NCBI GenBank assembly: GCA_014802325.1
Contig: JAAVCK010000010.1
Location: 62,001 to 126,000, forward strand
DNA length: 64,000 nt
Direction: 5' to 3'
From: Bacteroides sp.
GTDB taxonomy: Bacteria; Bacteroidota; Bacteroidia; Bacteroidales; Muribaculaceae
The notes under the pieces are model-generated. The model was not told where the DNA came from, made no database searches, and saw only the letters and a program-made list of their open reading frames with translations. The position numbers were made by a program, and so were the translations under genes. Below, in pieces: positions 44,671-53,100 of the stretch. How positions within the stretch are numbered: position 1 is the first letter of the stretch; every line of letters begins with the position of its first letter.

Positions 44671-44691
44671 ATTTTTTGATATGTTTTGCAA

Positions 44692-44751
44692 AAAATAGCC
44701 CTCACTTAGTTCGCGACTCCATTGTGACCCGAACTAAGTGAGGGCTATTTT
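44692..44751 (-). terminator. Terminator after tkt, likely bidirectional
   Basis: A perfect 22-bp stem between 44692-44713 and 44730-44751 (arms AAAATAGCCCTCACTTAG...), with A and T runs at its two ends so that it can work on both strands. It lies 21 nt past the tkt stop. Confidence 0.9.
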
Positions 44752-44772
44752 ATGAAATTAATTAATAGCTGA

Positions 44773-46803
44773 TTACGCGAGGTATTCCTCAACGAGGGCT
44801 GTGACGGCATCGGTGGTGAAACCGAACTTTTCGTCGAGCACCTTGTAGGGGGCAGAAGCACCGAAGTGGTCGAGACCGAACACCTTACCGTTGCGTCCTA
44901 CCACACCGCGGAGCGTGGAGGGAAGACCGGCGGTGAGACCGAACACCTTAACATCGGCGGGAATCACGCTCTGACGGTATTCTTCGGGCTGAATGTCAAA
45001 CAGACCGATAGAGGGCACTGATACCACACGGGCTTTCTTACCTTCGGCGGCAAGACGCTCAGCCACCTCGACGAGGAGCGACACTTCCGAACCGTTGGCC
45101 ACGAGCACCACGTCGGGGTTCTCAGCCTCGACCACCACGTATCCGCCGCGCTTCATACCGGCTTCAGCCTCGGCATAGCGGTCGGCATTCACGGCAGGAA
45201 GGTCGGGAAGATTCTGGCGGGAGAGTACGAGAGCAGTAGGGGTGTCGAAGTTTTCCATAGCCATCTTCCAGGCCACGGAAGTCTCTACGGCGTCGGCCGG
45301 ACGGAGCACAAGCATAGAGGGGCGGCCGGCAAAGTTCTTGAGCTCTTCCATGAGGCGGAGCTGGGCTTCCTGCTCAACGGGTTCGTGAGTGGGGCCATCC
45401 TCACCTACACGGAATGCGTCGTGAGTCCAGATGTATTTCACGGGGAGCTCCATGAGAGCTGCCATGCGCACGGCGGGCTTCATATAGTCGCTGAACACGA
45501 AGAATGTGCCGCAAGCGCCTATCACGCCACCGTGGAGCACGATACCGTTCATGATAGCGGCCATGGTGAGTTCCGACACACCTGCGTGGAGGAATGCGCC
45601 GGAGAAGTCGCCGTTGGTAAACGGATGAGTTTTCTTAAGGAAAGCGTCGGTCTTGTCGGAGTTGGCGAGGTCGGCCGACGATACGATCATATTGTTGACC
45701 TTCTCGGCGAGCACTGCAAGCACGTCGGCCGAAGCCTGACGGCTGGCGATGTTGGCCTTGTGAGGTATAGCCTTGAAGTCGATTTCGGGGAGCTTGTTGG
45801 CGAGGAAGTCCTTGAGTTCGCGGGCCAGTTCGGGATTAGAAAGTTCCCAGTCGGCCTGAGCCTTACGGCGCTGAGCCACGATGGCACGGAGTTCGGCGTG
45901 GCGAGCCTCGTAGAGTTTCTTCACATCGTCGAATATCACGAAGGGATTTTCGGGATCTGCACCGAGATTGCGCATGGTGGCGGCATAGTCGGCACCGGCT
46001 GCGCTGAGGGGCTGTCCGTGGGTAGAGCACTGTCCTTCAAAGTTAGAGCCGTCGGCCTTCACCACACCGCGACCCATCACGGTGTGACCGATGATGATAG
46101 TGGGGCGCTTGGTCTCGTGCTGAGCGGCAGTGAGCGCCTGTGCGATTTCCTCGGGGTTAGTACCGTCGATTTCGAGCACGTTCCAGTGCCATGCGCGATA
46201 TTTGGCAGCCACATCTTCGGTGTCAACTGCGTTGACGTAGGTAGAGAGCTGCACTTTATTGCTGTCATAGAACATGATGAGGTTGCTCAGACCCAGATAA
46301 CCGGCTATACGTCCTGCACCCTGCGAGATTTCCTCCTGGATACCACCGTCGGAAATGAAAGCGTAGGTCTTGTGGCTCATCCACTCGCCGAAGCGGGCGG
46401 CGAGGAAGCGCTCTGCTATAGCACATCCCACGGCCATGGTGTGACCCTGACCGAGAGGACCGGAAGTGTTTTCTACGCCGCGCTCGGGATGGAGCTCAGG
46501 GTGACCGGGAGTGGGTGAACCCCACTGACGGAACTGAGCGAGCTCTTCAGTGGTGTAGTGGCCGAAGAGAGCCAGCACACTGTAGAGCATGGGCGACATG
46601 TGGCCGGGATCGAGGAAGAAGCGGTCGCGTCCGAGCCAGGTGGGATCATCGGGGTCGGTGACGAGAAACTGTGAGTAAAGCACATTGACGAAATCAGCGC
46701 CACCCATGGCACCGCCGGGGTGACCCGATTTGGCTTTCTCGACCATCGAGGCAGCCAGTGCGCGGATATTATCGGCCGCGCGGTTTAATGTCTTGATATC
46801 CAT
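44773..46803 (-). CDS. tkt: Transketolase
   Basis: A 676-residue thiamine diphosphate enzyme of the pentose phosphate pathway. N-terminal KSGHPGGAMGGADF, the TPP/Mg region AFISDGGIQEEISQGAG with the downstream Asn in FYDSNKVQL, and the pyrimidine-domain stretch THDAFRVGEDGPTHEPVEQ are all present. The C-terminal domain is complete. It is a single gene, closed by a 22-bp terminator; a -7 element on the minus strand is at 46885-46892. Confidence 0.97.
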   Translation of the reverse strand: MDIKTLNRAADNIRALAASMVEKAKSGHPGGAMGGADFVNVLYSQFLVTDPDDPTWLGRDRFFLDPGHMSPMLYSVLALFGHYTTEELAQFRQWGSPTPGHPELHPERGVENTSGPLGQGHTMAVGCAIAERFLAARFGEWMSHKTYAFISDGGIQEEISQGAGRIAGYLGLSNLIMFYDSNKVQLSTYVNAVDTEDVAAKYRAWHWNVLEIDGTNPEEIAQALTAAQHETKRPTIIIGHTVMGRGVVKADGSNFEGQCSTHGQPLSAAGADYAATMRNLGADPENPFVIFDDVKKLYEARHAELRAIVAQRRKAQADWELSNPELARELKDFLANKLPEIDFKAIPHKANIASRQASADVLAVLAEKVNNMIVSSADLANSDKTDAFLKKTHPFTNGDFSGAFLHAGVSELTMAAIMNGIVLHGGVIGACGTFFVFSDYMKPAVRMAALMELPVKYIWTHDAFRVGEDGPTHEPVEQEAQLRLMEELKNFAGRPSMLVLRPADAVETSVAWKMAMENFDTPTALVLSRQNLPDLPAVNADRYAEAEAGMKRGGYVVVEAENPDVVLVANGSEVSLLVEVAERLAAEGKKARVVSVPSIGLFDIQPEEYRQSVIPADVKVFGLTAGLPSTLRGVVGRNGKVFGLDHFGASAPYKVLDEKFGFTTDAVTALVEEYLA

Positions 46804-46884
46804 TATATAGAAATGTAATTAATGATGTATTTTCCGGTAATAATCAGTCGACGGCGCCAACGCAGCGGCAACTCATCGCGACTA

Positions 46885-46892
46885 CAAATATA
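46885..46892 (-). promoter_or_regulatory. -7 element of the tkt promoter
   Basis: TATATTTG on the minus strand, 82 nt before the tkt start. No clear -33. Confidence 0.4.
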
Positions 46893-46933
46893 AGTATTTT
46901 TGCTCACATTCGCGCTATACGCGGCAAAAAACA

Positions 46934-46973
46934 CGCGACGGGTGAGCCGAATAATTATTCAGACCCACCCGCG
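46934..46973 (-). terminator. Terminator after hpf
   Basis: CGCGACGGGTG pairs imperfectly with CACCCGCG around the inner palindrome GAATAATTATTC; on the minus strand it is followed by TGTTTTTTG. It lies 25 nt past hpf. Confidence 0.75.
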
Positions 46974-46997
46974 ATGATATTTCGGGGAATAGATGAT

Positions 46998-47288
46998 TTA
47001 CTTGTTCTTGATTTTTTCGAGCTGGCGCTCAACGGCTTCGAGGCAGAGATCAACTGCTTCCTCAAACGAGTCGGCGGTCTTGTCGGCAACTATTTCGTCC
47101 TGCTGAGGCACGAGCACCTTTACGATGGCCTGCTTGTTCATGGCAGTCTCGGGCTTAACGACTTTGAGAGAGACTTCGGCGGTGGTGACCGACGGATTAT
47201 GACGTGCGAGGCGTTCGAGCTTCTTATTGATGAACGCGGTGAGTTTCTCGGCGATGTCGAAGTGGATGGCTTTGATGTTAATGTCCAT
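46998..47288 (-). CDS. hpf: Ribosome hibernation-promoting factor, short form
   Basis: A 96-residue HPF/RaiA protein that binds the 30S decoding region of idle ribosomes. The beta-alpha-beta pattern is visible: MDINIKAIHFDIAEKLTAFINKK, a central strand pair, and the C-terminal helix SFEEAVDLCLEAVERQLEK. It lacks the dimerisation domain of long HPFs. Its start lies 11 nt inside the end of the upstream Xer recombinase gene, so they are coupled. Confidence 0.9.
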   Translation of the reverse strand: MDINIKAIHFDIAEKLTAFINKKLERLARHNPSVTTAEVSLKVVKPETAMNKQAIVKVLVPQQDEIVADKTADSFEEAVDLCLEAVERQLEKIKNK

Positions 47289-48207
47289 TTTGTCCTCCTT
47301 TTTTTAGCGCACGGGGGTGTGCTTGTTGATAATTTTGTTGAAGTTCTCTTATACTCAGGTGAGTATATACCTGGGTGGAAGCGAGTGAGGCGTGACCCAG
47401 TATCTGCTTTACGGTGTTGAGTCCGGCACCGGCGTTGAGCATGTCGGTGGCCATTGAGTGGCGCATCACGTGCGGACTTCGTCGGGCGGCATGAACGTCG
47501 GCGGCTTCCATGCAGCGGCGCATTATTCGGTATACGTCGTGGCGGGAGAGGGGATAACCGTTGACACTCACGAGCAGCGTATCGACCGGTCGGTCGGCAC
47601 CCTCCGGTGCCGGACGCATAGGCCGGTAGCTCTCTATCATCTCCGCCAGCCGCGGACTGATGGGGATGATCCTGTCTTTATTACGCTTTCCATGCACTTT
47701 TAGTTCACGGCGGCGGGTGTCTGTGTTGACATCGAGAAGTCCGGTGAGCTCGCTGCATCGCATACCCGTATCGTAGAGGAGCTCGCCGATAAGGCGGTCA
47801 CGCACGTTTTTAAATTCGTTGAGCGAGCTGTAGACATCGCTTCCGGCATCGAGCATCGCGGCTGTCTCCTCGGGCCTCACGTTGAGAGGCAATCGCTTGG
47901 GCAGACGCGGAGTGGAGAGCGCGGCGGCGGGATTGGATTTCAGTCCGTGATTGCGCATCAGGAACTTATAGAATGACTTGAGCGCCTGCACCTTTCGCTT
48001 CATAGTGGCTACGGATACACCGTTGCGTCCTAGCCACGACATATACAGGCGCAGATCTGACACGGTGACATCCATAGGCTTCAGCTCGTCGGGGCGACCG
48101 TCAGTGGCCCACTCGGCCCACTGCAAAAGGTCAGTGCGGTAGGCTGTAGCCGTGTTGGGCGAGTAGTTGAGCTCAAGGCTTAGATAGTCGATGAAGCGGT
48201 GGATCAT
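47278..48207 (-). CDS. XerC/XerD-type tyrosine recombinase
   Basis: A 309-residue site-specific recombinase. The N-terminal SAM-like core-binding domain spans about 1-85; the catalytic domain carries Arg in YDTGMRCSELTGL, Lys in HGKRNKDRIIPI, His and Arg in SPHVMRHSMATDML, His in LGHASLASTQ, and the nucleophile Tyr in QVYTHLS. All six catalytic positions are present. Length and the chromosomal setting beside hpf fit a chromosome-dimer-resolving Xer rather than an integrase, but XerC versus XerD cannot be decided here. Confidence 0.9.
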   Translation of the reverse strand: MIHRFIDYLSLELNYSPNTATAYRTDLLQWAEWATDGRPDELKPMDVTVSDLRLYMSWLGRNGVSVATMKRKVQALKSFYKFLMRNHGLKSNPAAALSTPRLPKRLPLNVRPEETAAMLDAGSDVYSSLNEFKNVRDRLIGELLYDTGMRCSELTGLLDVNTDTRRRELKVHGKRNKDRIIPISPRLAEMIESYRPMRPAPEGADRPVDTLLVSVNGYPLSRHDVYRIMRRCMEAADVHAARRSPHVMRHSMATDMLNAGAGLNTVKQILGHASLASTQVYTHLSIRELQQNYQQAHPRALKKGGQNGH

Positions 48208-48286
48208 AGCGGAGGCGGAAGTGAGACCGTGATACTAATATTGCAAATATAGTCTATGAATATAAGAAAACCAAGAAAAAATTCGT

Positions 48287-48294
48287 TATTTTTG
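48287..48294 (+). promoter_or_regulatory. -7 element upstream of the flippase-like gene
   Basis: TATTTTTG matches TAnnTTTG, 31 nt before the start at 48326. The -33 region is A-rich without TTTG. Confidence 0.45.
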
Positions 48295-48325
48295 TAAATC
48301 GAAATTTCACATCCTCATTTAACCG

Positions 48326-49402
48326 ATGCAAGAATCATCTGTCACACCATCACGGTCAAAAGGAAGCCGAGTGCTCGGCTATCTGCTCAAATATGGTGTA
48401 CCACTGATAATTACCGTGGGACTGTGCTATCTGCTGTTTCACGACATAGATTTCTACGCGATGCTCGACACCATACGTCGCGACTGCGACTTCAGGTGGA
48501 TAGGCGCCGCGCTTGCTGTAAGCATACTCAGCCACGTACTCCGGGCCGCGCGCTGGCGCATACAGCTTAGAGCGCTGGGTATCGAAGCGTCGCTGTGGGA
48601 ACTCACACTCAGTATCTTCGGCACTTATGCCGTAAATCTGGTATTTCCCCGACTGGGCGAAGTGTGGCGCACAGGTTACGTGGCCGAGCGTAGGCATGCT
48701 CCGTTTGCCACCGTGTTCGGCTCGATGGTTGCCGACCGTCTGGCCGACACTATCACCGTACTGCTCATCACCGGCTTCACGTTTCTGCTGGCCGGCGCAC
48801 AGCTGCTCAGCTATCTTGGTCAGAATCCCGAGGCCTACGATACGGCTCTTACGCTGGTAAGCTCGCCGTGGCTCTGGCTTACAATAATCATAGTGCTGGT
48901 GATGCCGGCCTTCATACTCGTGCGCTATCCCGAGGCCAAAGCCGTGGTCAAGATCCGCGCCGTATGGCAGCGTCTGTGGGACGGATTTGCCGTGATAGTC
49001 AAGATGCCGGGCAAAGGCCGCTGGCTGCTGCTTACAGCCGGAGTGTGGGGATGCTATTTCTTCCAGCTCTATCTGGCGTTTTTCTCATTTCCTGTCACCG
49101 CTCAGGTGGTGACCGAGCATGGCGTTACGGCCGTGCTGGTGTGCTTCGTGCTGTCGAGCATCTCCATGGCCGTGCCGAGCAACGGCGGTATAGGTCCTTG
49201 GCAGTGGGCGGTGATATTCGGTCTCAGCCTCTACCCGGTGGCCGGACTTACCCAGGAATACGCCACTACATTTGCCAATCTTGTAATGGGCACTCAGACT
49301 CTCCTGCTCATACTTCTGGGTATATTCACGTTCACAGCCATAGCACTGCAACGTAATCACTCCACATCACACTCACCATCGACATCGGCTTATGAATCTT
49401 GA
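48326..49402 (+). CDS. Lysylphosphatidylglycerol synthase TM-domain family protein
   Basis: A 358-residue integral membrane protein of the UPF0104/LPG synthase transmembrane family, related to lipid flippases such as the N-terminal half of MprF. About eight helices are visible. The signature region SHVLRAARWRIQL, VNLVFPRLGEVWRTGYVAERR and VADRLADTITVL matches the family. There is no synthase domain, so it may move lipids rather than modify them. It overlaps the next gene by 11 nt. Confidence 0.88.
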   Translation: MQESSVTPSRSKGSRVLGYLLKYGVPLIITVGLCYLLFHDIDFYAMLDTIRRDCDFRWIGAALAVSILSHVLRAARWRIQLRALGIEASLWELTLSIFGTYAVNLVFPRLGEVWRTGYVAERRHAPFATVFGSMVADRLADTITVLLITGFTFLLAGAQLLSYLGQNPEAYDTALTLVSSPWLWLTIIIVLVMPAFILVRYPEAKAVVKIRAVWQRLWDGFAVIVKMPGKGRWLLLTAGVWGCYFFQLYLAFFSFPVTAQVVTEHGVTAVLVCFVLSSISMAVPSNGGIGPWQWAVIFGLSLYPVAGLTQEYATTFANLVMGTQTLLLILLGIFTFTAIALQRNHSTSHSPSTSAYES

Positions 49403-49895
49403 CAATAACGAGGATTACTTCCTCCACGACTTCAGCAATACCCCCGAACCCGCTACCCCCACTTCGGGGCAGACCGTGGATTTCACCCCTGCGTCCGACG
49501 ATCAGAAGCGCAAGCGCCGAGGTTGCGGCAAATTCTGGATATGGTTTTTCCTGATAGTGGCGCTGGTACTCGGGGCTACGGTAGCCATACGGTATTTCCT
49601 CCCCTATACCACTGACTCGCAGATGCGCGGATATGTGGTGTCGGTAGAGCGGCGCGGCATAATCTTCAAGACGTTTGAGGGCGAGATGGTGTCGCACTCG
49701 GCCCTTGAGGACTCCACACGCGTCTATGCGCGCGAAATCAATTTTTCTATCCCGTCAGACTCACTTGCCCGCGTGCTTCAAAGCTATCAGGGCACAGGGC
49801 GCCCCGTCACCGTCACACTCGAACGCTACTACGGCACACTGCCCTGGCGAGGGGCATCGCCCACAGTAGCAGTGGCTGTTGAGCCGGGAATGTAA
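49392..49895 (+). CDS. Single-pass membrane protein, unknown
   Basis: A 167-residue protein with an acidic, disordered cytoplasmic N-terminus (about 1-40), a basic patch KRKRRGCGK, a membrane helix at about 47-69 (FWIWFFLIVALVLGATVAI) and a small periplasmic beta-rich domain (MRGYVVSVERRGIIFKTFEGEMV). I do not recognise a named domain. It begins 11 nt inside the flippase-like gene, so the two are probably made together and may work together in the membrane. Confidence 0.72.
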   Translation: MNLDNNEDYFLHDFSNTPEPATPTSGQTVDFTPASDDQKRKRRGCGKFWIWFFLIVALVLGATVAIRYFLPYTTDSQMRGYVVSVERRGIIFKTFEGEMVSHSALEDSTRVYAREINFSIPSDSLARVLQSYQGTGRPVTVTLERYYGTLPWRGASPTVAVAVEPGM

Positions 49896-49940
49896 GAAGT
49901 TTTTACCAAATTTGCGTTAAAATTCTCTTAAAACTATCAT

Positions 49941-49976
49941 TTTGTTAGGATATATCAGGTAAATTTACTACTTTTG
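49941..49976 (+). promoter_or_regulatory. Promoter of the C10 protease gene
   Basis: TTTG at 49941-49944, 24 nt spacer, TACTTTTG at 49969-49976. The leader before the start at 50113 is about 130 nt long and holds no recognised riboswitch. Confidence 0.5.
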
Positions 49977-50112
49977 TATTCCTTTGCTGAGGAAAAGGAG
50001 GAATAACGTCGGCGCGGGCAGCGTAGACGGCAGCAAAGGCCTGACTCCTCCACCGGATATCAAAATCAGATAATCAAGAAATTAACCAACAATCACCCTA
50101 TTAAAATTCGAC

Positions 50113-51738
50113 ATGAAGCAACTCTTTTTAGCAATCTTGCTGGCTGTGGGTGCAGTAGGCGCCTGGGCCAATCCAGTGTCACAAAGCCGTGCAGAAGAGG
50201 CTGCCAAGATGTGGGTCAATGCCCGCACCGGCCAGCAGCGCTCCGTTAAGCAGGTATTCACCGCTAAAGATAAGTACCACATAATAAATCTCGCGCCTGA
50301 AGGTTGGGTGATAGTTTCGACCGACGACGCTGTGGACCCCATCATAGGCTATAACCTCGAAGGCAGCCTTGACGTGACCGATCTTCCCGACAACATGCGT
50401 GCCATGATCGACGAGATCGGCGAAGTAAACCGCTATGAAGCCCGTCGGCGCACCACAGCCTCACCTCTGTGGACGAATATGGCATCGGAATTTTCGCGTG
50501 CCGAAAACGGTAAGATCGATCCTCTTATCAAAGTCAACTGGACTCAGGACGGCAACTATAGCAAATATTGCCCCTCGAATGCTTCCGGCCGTGCCCTCGT
50601 GGGCTGTGTAGCCGTGGCTATGGGTCAGGCAATGACCGTGCAGCGCTGGCCCAACAAGGGTCAAGGCGTATTCCGCTACGTGCCCGCCGGTTACTCCGCT
50701 CAGGAAGTCAACTGGGACAATGAAAAAGCATATGACTGGGACGCTATCATCAACGGCACCAACTCCAACGACGAAGCAGCTCGTCTGCTCTACCACGCAG
50801 GTGTGTCGGTATCCATGGGCTACGGCGCCAACGGATCGGGTATCCCATCCAACGAGGTAAACCGTATCTCCAACGCTCTTGTCAAGTATTTCTGCTATCC
50901 TTCAGACGTGCAGTATATATGGCGCGACAACTATTACGGCGACTGGGACCGCCTCATCTACAATGAACTCGCAGCCGGCCGTGCAGTAGTCTACAACGCA
51001 ATCTCTCATACCAATACCGGTTCGAAAGACGCCGGCCACTCGTTTAACGTAGACGGTTTTGACGGCACCGGCAGATACCACCTCAACTGGGGATGGGCCG
51101 GCAGCGGTAACGGTTACTACCAGCTCCTGAAGCTCAACGTGAGCGGCTATGAATATAACTATAATCAGGTAGCCGTGATAGGTATCGGCTCTCCCGAGCG
51201 CGAACTCCGCTCCATCGACCTGACCGAGACTGTCATCGACGAAAATCTCCCCGCCGGTACTGTAGTAGGTGAAATCCTCATCAACGGTGCGGCACCCAAG
51301 GCCGAGTACACCGTCAAGGTACAGGGCTCTTATGACGCATCGCTCAAGGGCTTCCCCGAAGTACCCTTCGCAGTCAAAGACGGTTACCTCGTGACCACCG
51401 CACCTATCGCAGCATCTACCATCGGTATCGAAATCTCGGCTCAGACAGCCAAAGGCGACCGACTCACCGCCGAATTCACCATCAAGGTGGAAGCATATCG
51501 TAAGATAGAGAAAGCCACCTCGCTGTCATACGACCGCACCACGGGCGAATTCACGCTCCAGACCAAACACGGCGTGACCTACACCCTGACCGATCCCAAC
51601 GGCGCACAGATCAGCACCGGCCTACTTGAGCCCCTGCCCAAGCTGTCGTTCAACAAATCTCAGCTCGGCCAAGGCGAGAACACTCTCAAGCTCACCACCA
51701 CCGACGGCGACACCAAAGTGCTTAAGATAAAGAAATAA
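50113..51738 (+). CDS. Secreted C10 family cysteine protease (streptopain-like)
   Basis: A 541-residue exported protease. Residues 1-19 are a signal peptide. About 20-110 correspond to the Spi-type inhibitory propeptide. The catalytic domain (about 115-365) has Cys165 in ALVGCVAVAMGQAM and His309 in DAGHSFNVDGFDG, then LNWGWAGSGNGYY, the pattern of streptopain, PrtT and interpain. A cadherin-like region follows (about 370-465). The final 75 residues end TLKLTTTDGDTKVLKIKK, which resembles a type IX secretion sorting domain. It is followed by a fimbrillin lipoprotein gene after 31 nt. Confidence 0.92.
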   Translation: MKQLFLAILLAVGAVGAWANPVSQSRAEEAAKMWVNARTGQQRSVKQVFTAKDKYHIINLAPEGWVIVSTDDAVDPIIGYNLEGSLDVTDLPDNMRAMIDEIGEVNRYEARRRTTASPLWTNMASEFSRAENGKIDPLIKVNWTQDGNYSKYCPSNASGRALVGCVAVAMGQAMTVQRWPNKGQGVFRYVPAGYSAQEVNWDNEKAYDWDAIINGTNSNDEAARLLYHAGVSVSMGYGANGSGIPSNEVNRISNALVKYFCYPSDVQYIWRDNYYGDWDRLIYNELAAGRAVVYNAISHTNTGSKDAGHSFNVDGFDGTGRYHLNWGWAGSGNGYYQLLKLNVSGYEYNYNQVAVIGIGSPERELRSIDLTETVIDENLPAGTVVGEILINGAAPKAEYTVKVQGSYDASLKGFPEVPFAVKDGYLVTTAPIAASTIGIEISAQTAKGDRLTAEFTIKVEAYRKIEKATSLSYDRTTGEFTLQTKHGVTYTLTDPNGAQISTGLLEPLPKLSFNKSQLGQGENTLKLTTTDGDTKVLKIKK

Positions 51739-51769
51739 TTCACCTTAACCCATCGACGACATTACTCCT

Positions 51770-52927
51770 ATGAAATTCTCGAAATATCTCTATATAGCAG
51801 GTCTCGTTGCTTTAGGCTCTACGGTAGTCACCTCCTGCAGTGACAGCAAGGAGAACGACCCCGGCTCCAACTCGGGCAATAACACTCCTTCGGAAAAGGC
51901 TCTCCGCCTGAGCACCAACGTGCTCACCGAAGCTCAGGTAACCACCGAGCTCGGCGAAGCCGCCACCATGAACGTGTTTGTAAAGACCGGTAGTTCGCTC
52001 TCTTCGGTCGACTACAAGCAGGGCGTGAAAGCTACTTATCAGAATGGCGACTGGTCACTCTCACCCTCTGTGGAATTTACCGATCAGAACAACGCTCTCT
52101 TCGTGTTTGCCGTATCGCCATTCAAGGCATCAGGCTCGTTTGACCCTCTGCGCTATCCCGTTGACGTGACCGAGCAGGTCGACGTGCTCTACTCGGGCTC
52201 GGCAGCAGCAGCCAACTACACTCAGGGCATCACTACCGCACGCCTGACCATGAAGCACGCTCTGGCTATGGCAACATTCAATATTTCCAAGTCGAGCTAT
52301 GTAGGCGAAGGTAAGCTCACCGCTCTCTCTGTCAACGGCGAGTCAGTATTCACCGAAGGTGACCTCGATATCTCCACCGGTAACATCACCGGCACCAACC
52401 GCAAGGCATTCTCGGTAGCATTCGACAAGACTATCGACGCCGCAGGCTGGAAATCAGATATCCCCTCGATGTGGCTCATCCCCACTTCCACCAAGGCGGC
52501 CGAAGCCACTCTCTCGGCCACCATCGACGGCAAGACCTATGAAGTGACATTCCCCCAGGTAGATATTCGTGGCGGATTCCAGACCATATTCCATCTGATT
52601 CTCTCGCCCAACGGACTCGTGTTCCGTCCTGACCAGACTGAGACCGTGTCGCTCAATCAGGGCACTGATGATCCTCAGCTCGCACAGCTCTACGGCCAGC
52701 TCGTATTCAAGGTCAATGCAGCTGAATTCAAGTTCCCCTCATTCACCGGCGACAACGTATTCGGCAACATCGTGGCCGGATCTACCATGCTCAACTATGC
52801 TATCGGCGGCAAGGTACTCCTCTCGGCCGGTACAACCACCGACGTGGTAGTAGAGACCTGGAACTCCACCGGATTCTCGCTTGATTCGCTCGAAGGCATC
52901 GAATCGATCGACATATCTCAGTATTGA
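51770..52927 (+). CDS. Fimbrillin family (Mfa-like) lipoprotein
   Basis: A 385-residue lipoprotein with lipobox TVVTSC and Cys23. The pattern YPVDVTEQVDVLYSG, LTMKHALAMATFNI and LSVNGESVFTEGDLDISTG is typical of fimbrillin-like proteins of Bacteroidales, which form pili by strand exchange after protease trimming or act as adhesins. The C-terminal part (from about 290) has no clear match. There are no usher or other fim genes in the window. It follows the C10 protease and ends at a strong terminator, so the two form a two-gene secreted unit. Confidence 0.85.
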   Translation: MKFSKYLYIAGLVALGSTVVTSCSDSKENDPGSNSGNNTPSEKALRLSTNVLTEAQVTTELGEAATMNVFVKTGSSLSSVDYKQGVKATYQNGDWSLSPSVEFTDQNNALFVFAVSPFKASGSFDPLRYPVDVTEQVDVLYSGSAAAANYTQGITTARLTMKHALAMATFNISKSSYVGEGKLTALSVNGESVFTEGDLDISTGNITGTNRKAFSVAFDKTIDAAGWKSDIPSMWLIPTSTKAAEATLSATIDGKTYEVTFPQVDIRGGFQTIFHLILSPNGLVFRPDQTETVSLNQGTDDPQLAQLYGQLVFKVNAAEFKFPSFTGDNVFGNIVAGSTMLNYAIGGKVLLSAGTTTDVVVETWNSTGFSLDSLEGIESIDISQY

Positions 52928-52959
52928 TCCGTAAGCCAATCCTCTTACCATCTATACCC

Positions 52960-52989
52960 GCCCGGGAGCCGCACACGCCGCTCCCGGGC
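52960..52989 (+). terminator. Rho-independent terminator after the fimbrillin gene
   Basis: GCCCGGGAGC at 52960-52969 pairs perfectly with 52980-52989 and is followed by TTTATTATTTTT. Confidence 0.9.
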
Positions 52990-53032
52990 TTTATTATTTT
53001 TATAGCAGCGCAGGGTCAAAAACATTCACGGC

Positions 53033-53050
53033 ATAAGAAACGTTTCTTAT
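53033..53050. promoter_or_regulatory. 18-bp perfect palindrome, probable operator
   Basis: ATAAGAAACGTTTCTTAT is a perfect palindrome placed where the -33 element of the DUF3737 promoter should be, 19 nt before the -7 element at 53070. A bound dimeric repressor would block transcription. No regulator gene is adjacent on the upstream side. Confidence 0.65.
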
Positions 53051-53069
53051 TCGACTGAAAAATTTTTCT

Positions 53070-53077
53070 TAAATTTG
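53070..53077 (+). promoter_or_regulatory. -7 element of the DUF3737-malY-MATE operon
   Basis: TAAATTTG, 23 nt before the DUF3737 start, giving a very short leader. Confidence 0.6.
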
Positions 53078-53100
53078 CATCAATAATCATCATTCCAACT

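Noticed and set aside
45385-46518. 377-codon open frame antisense to tkt
   Set aside because: Antisense to the catalytic core of transketolase, with no promoter or ribosome-binding signal.
47278-48207. Integrase of a mobile element
   Set aside because: Size, N-terminal domain and position next to hpf fit a housekeeping Xer recombinase; no element genes flank it.
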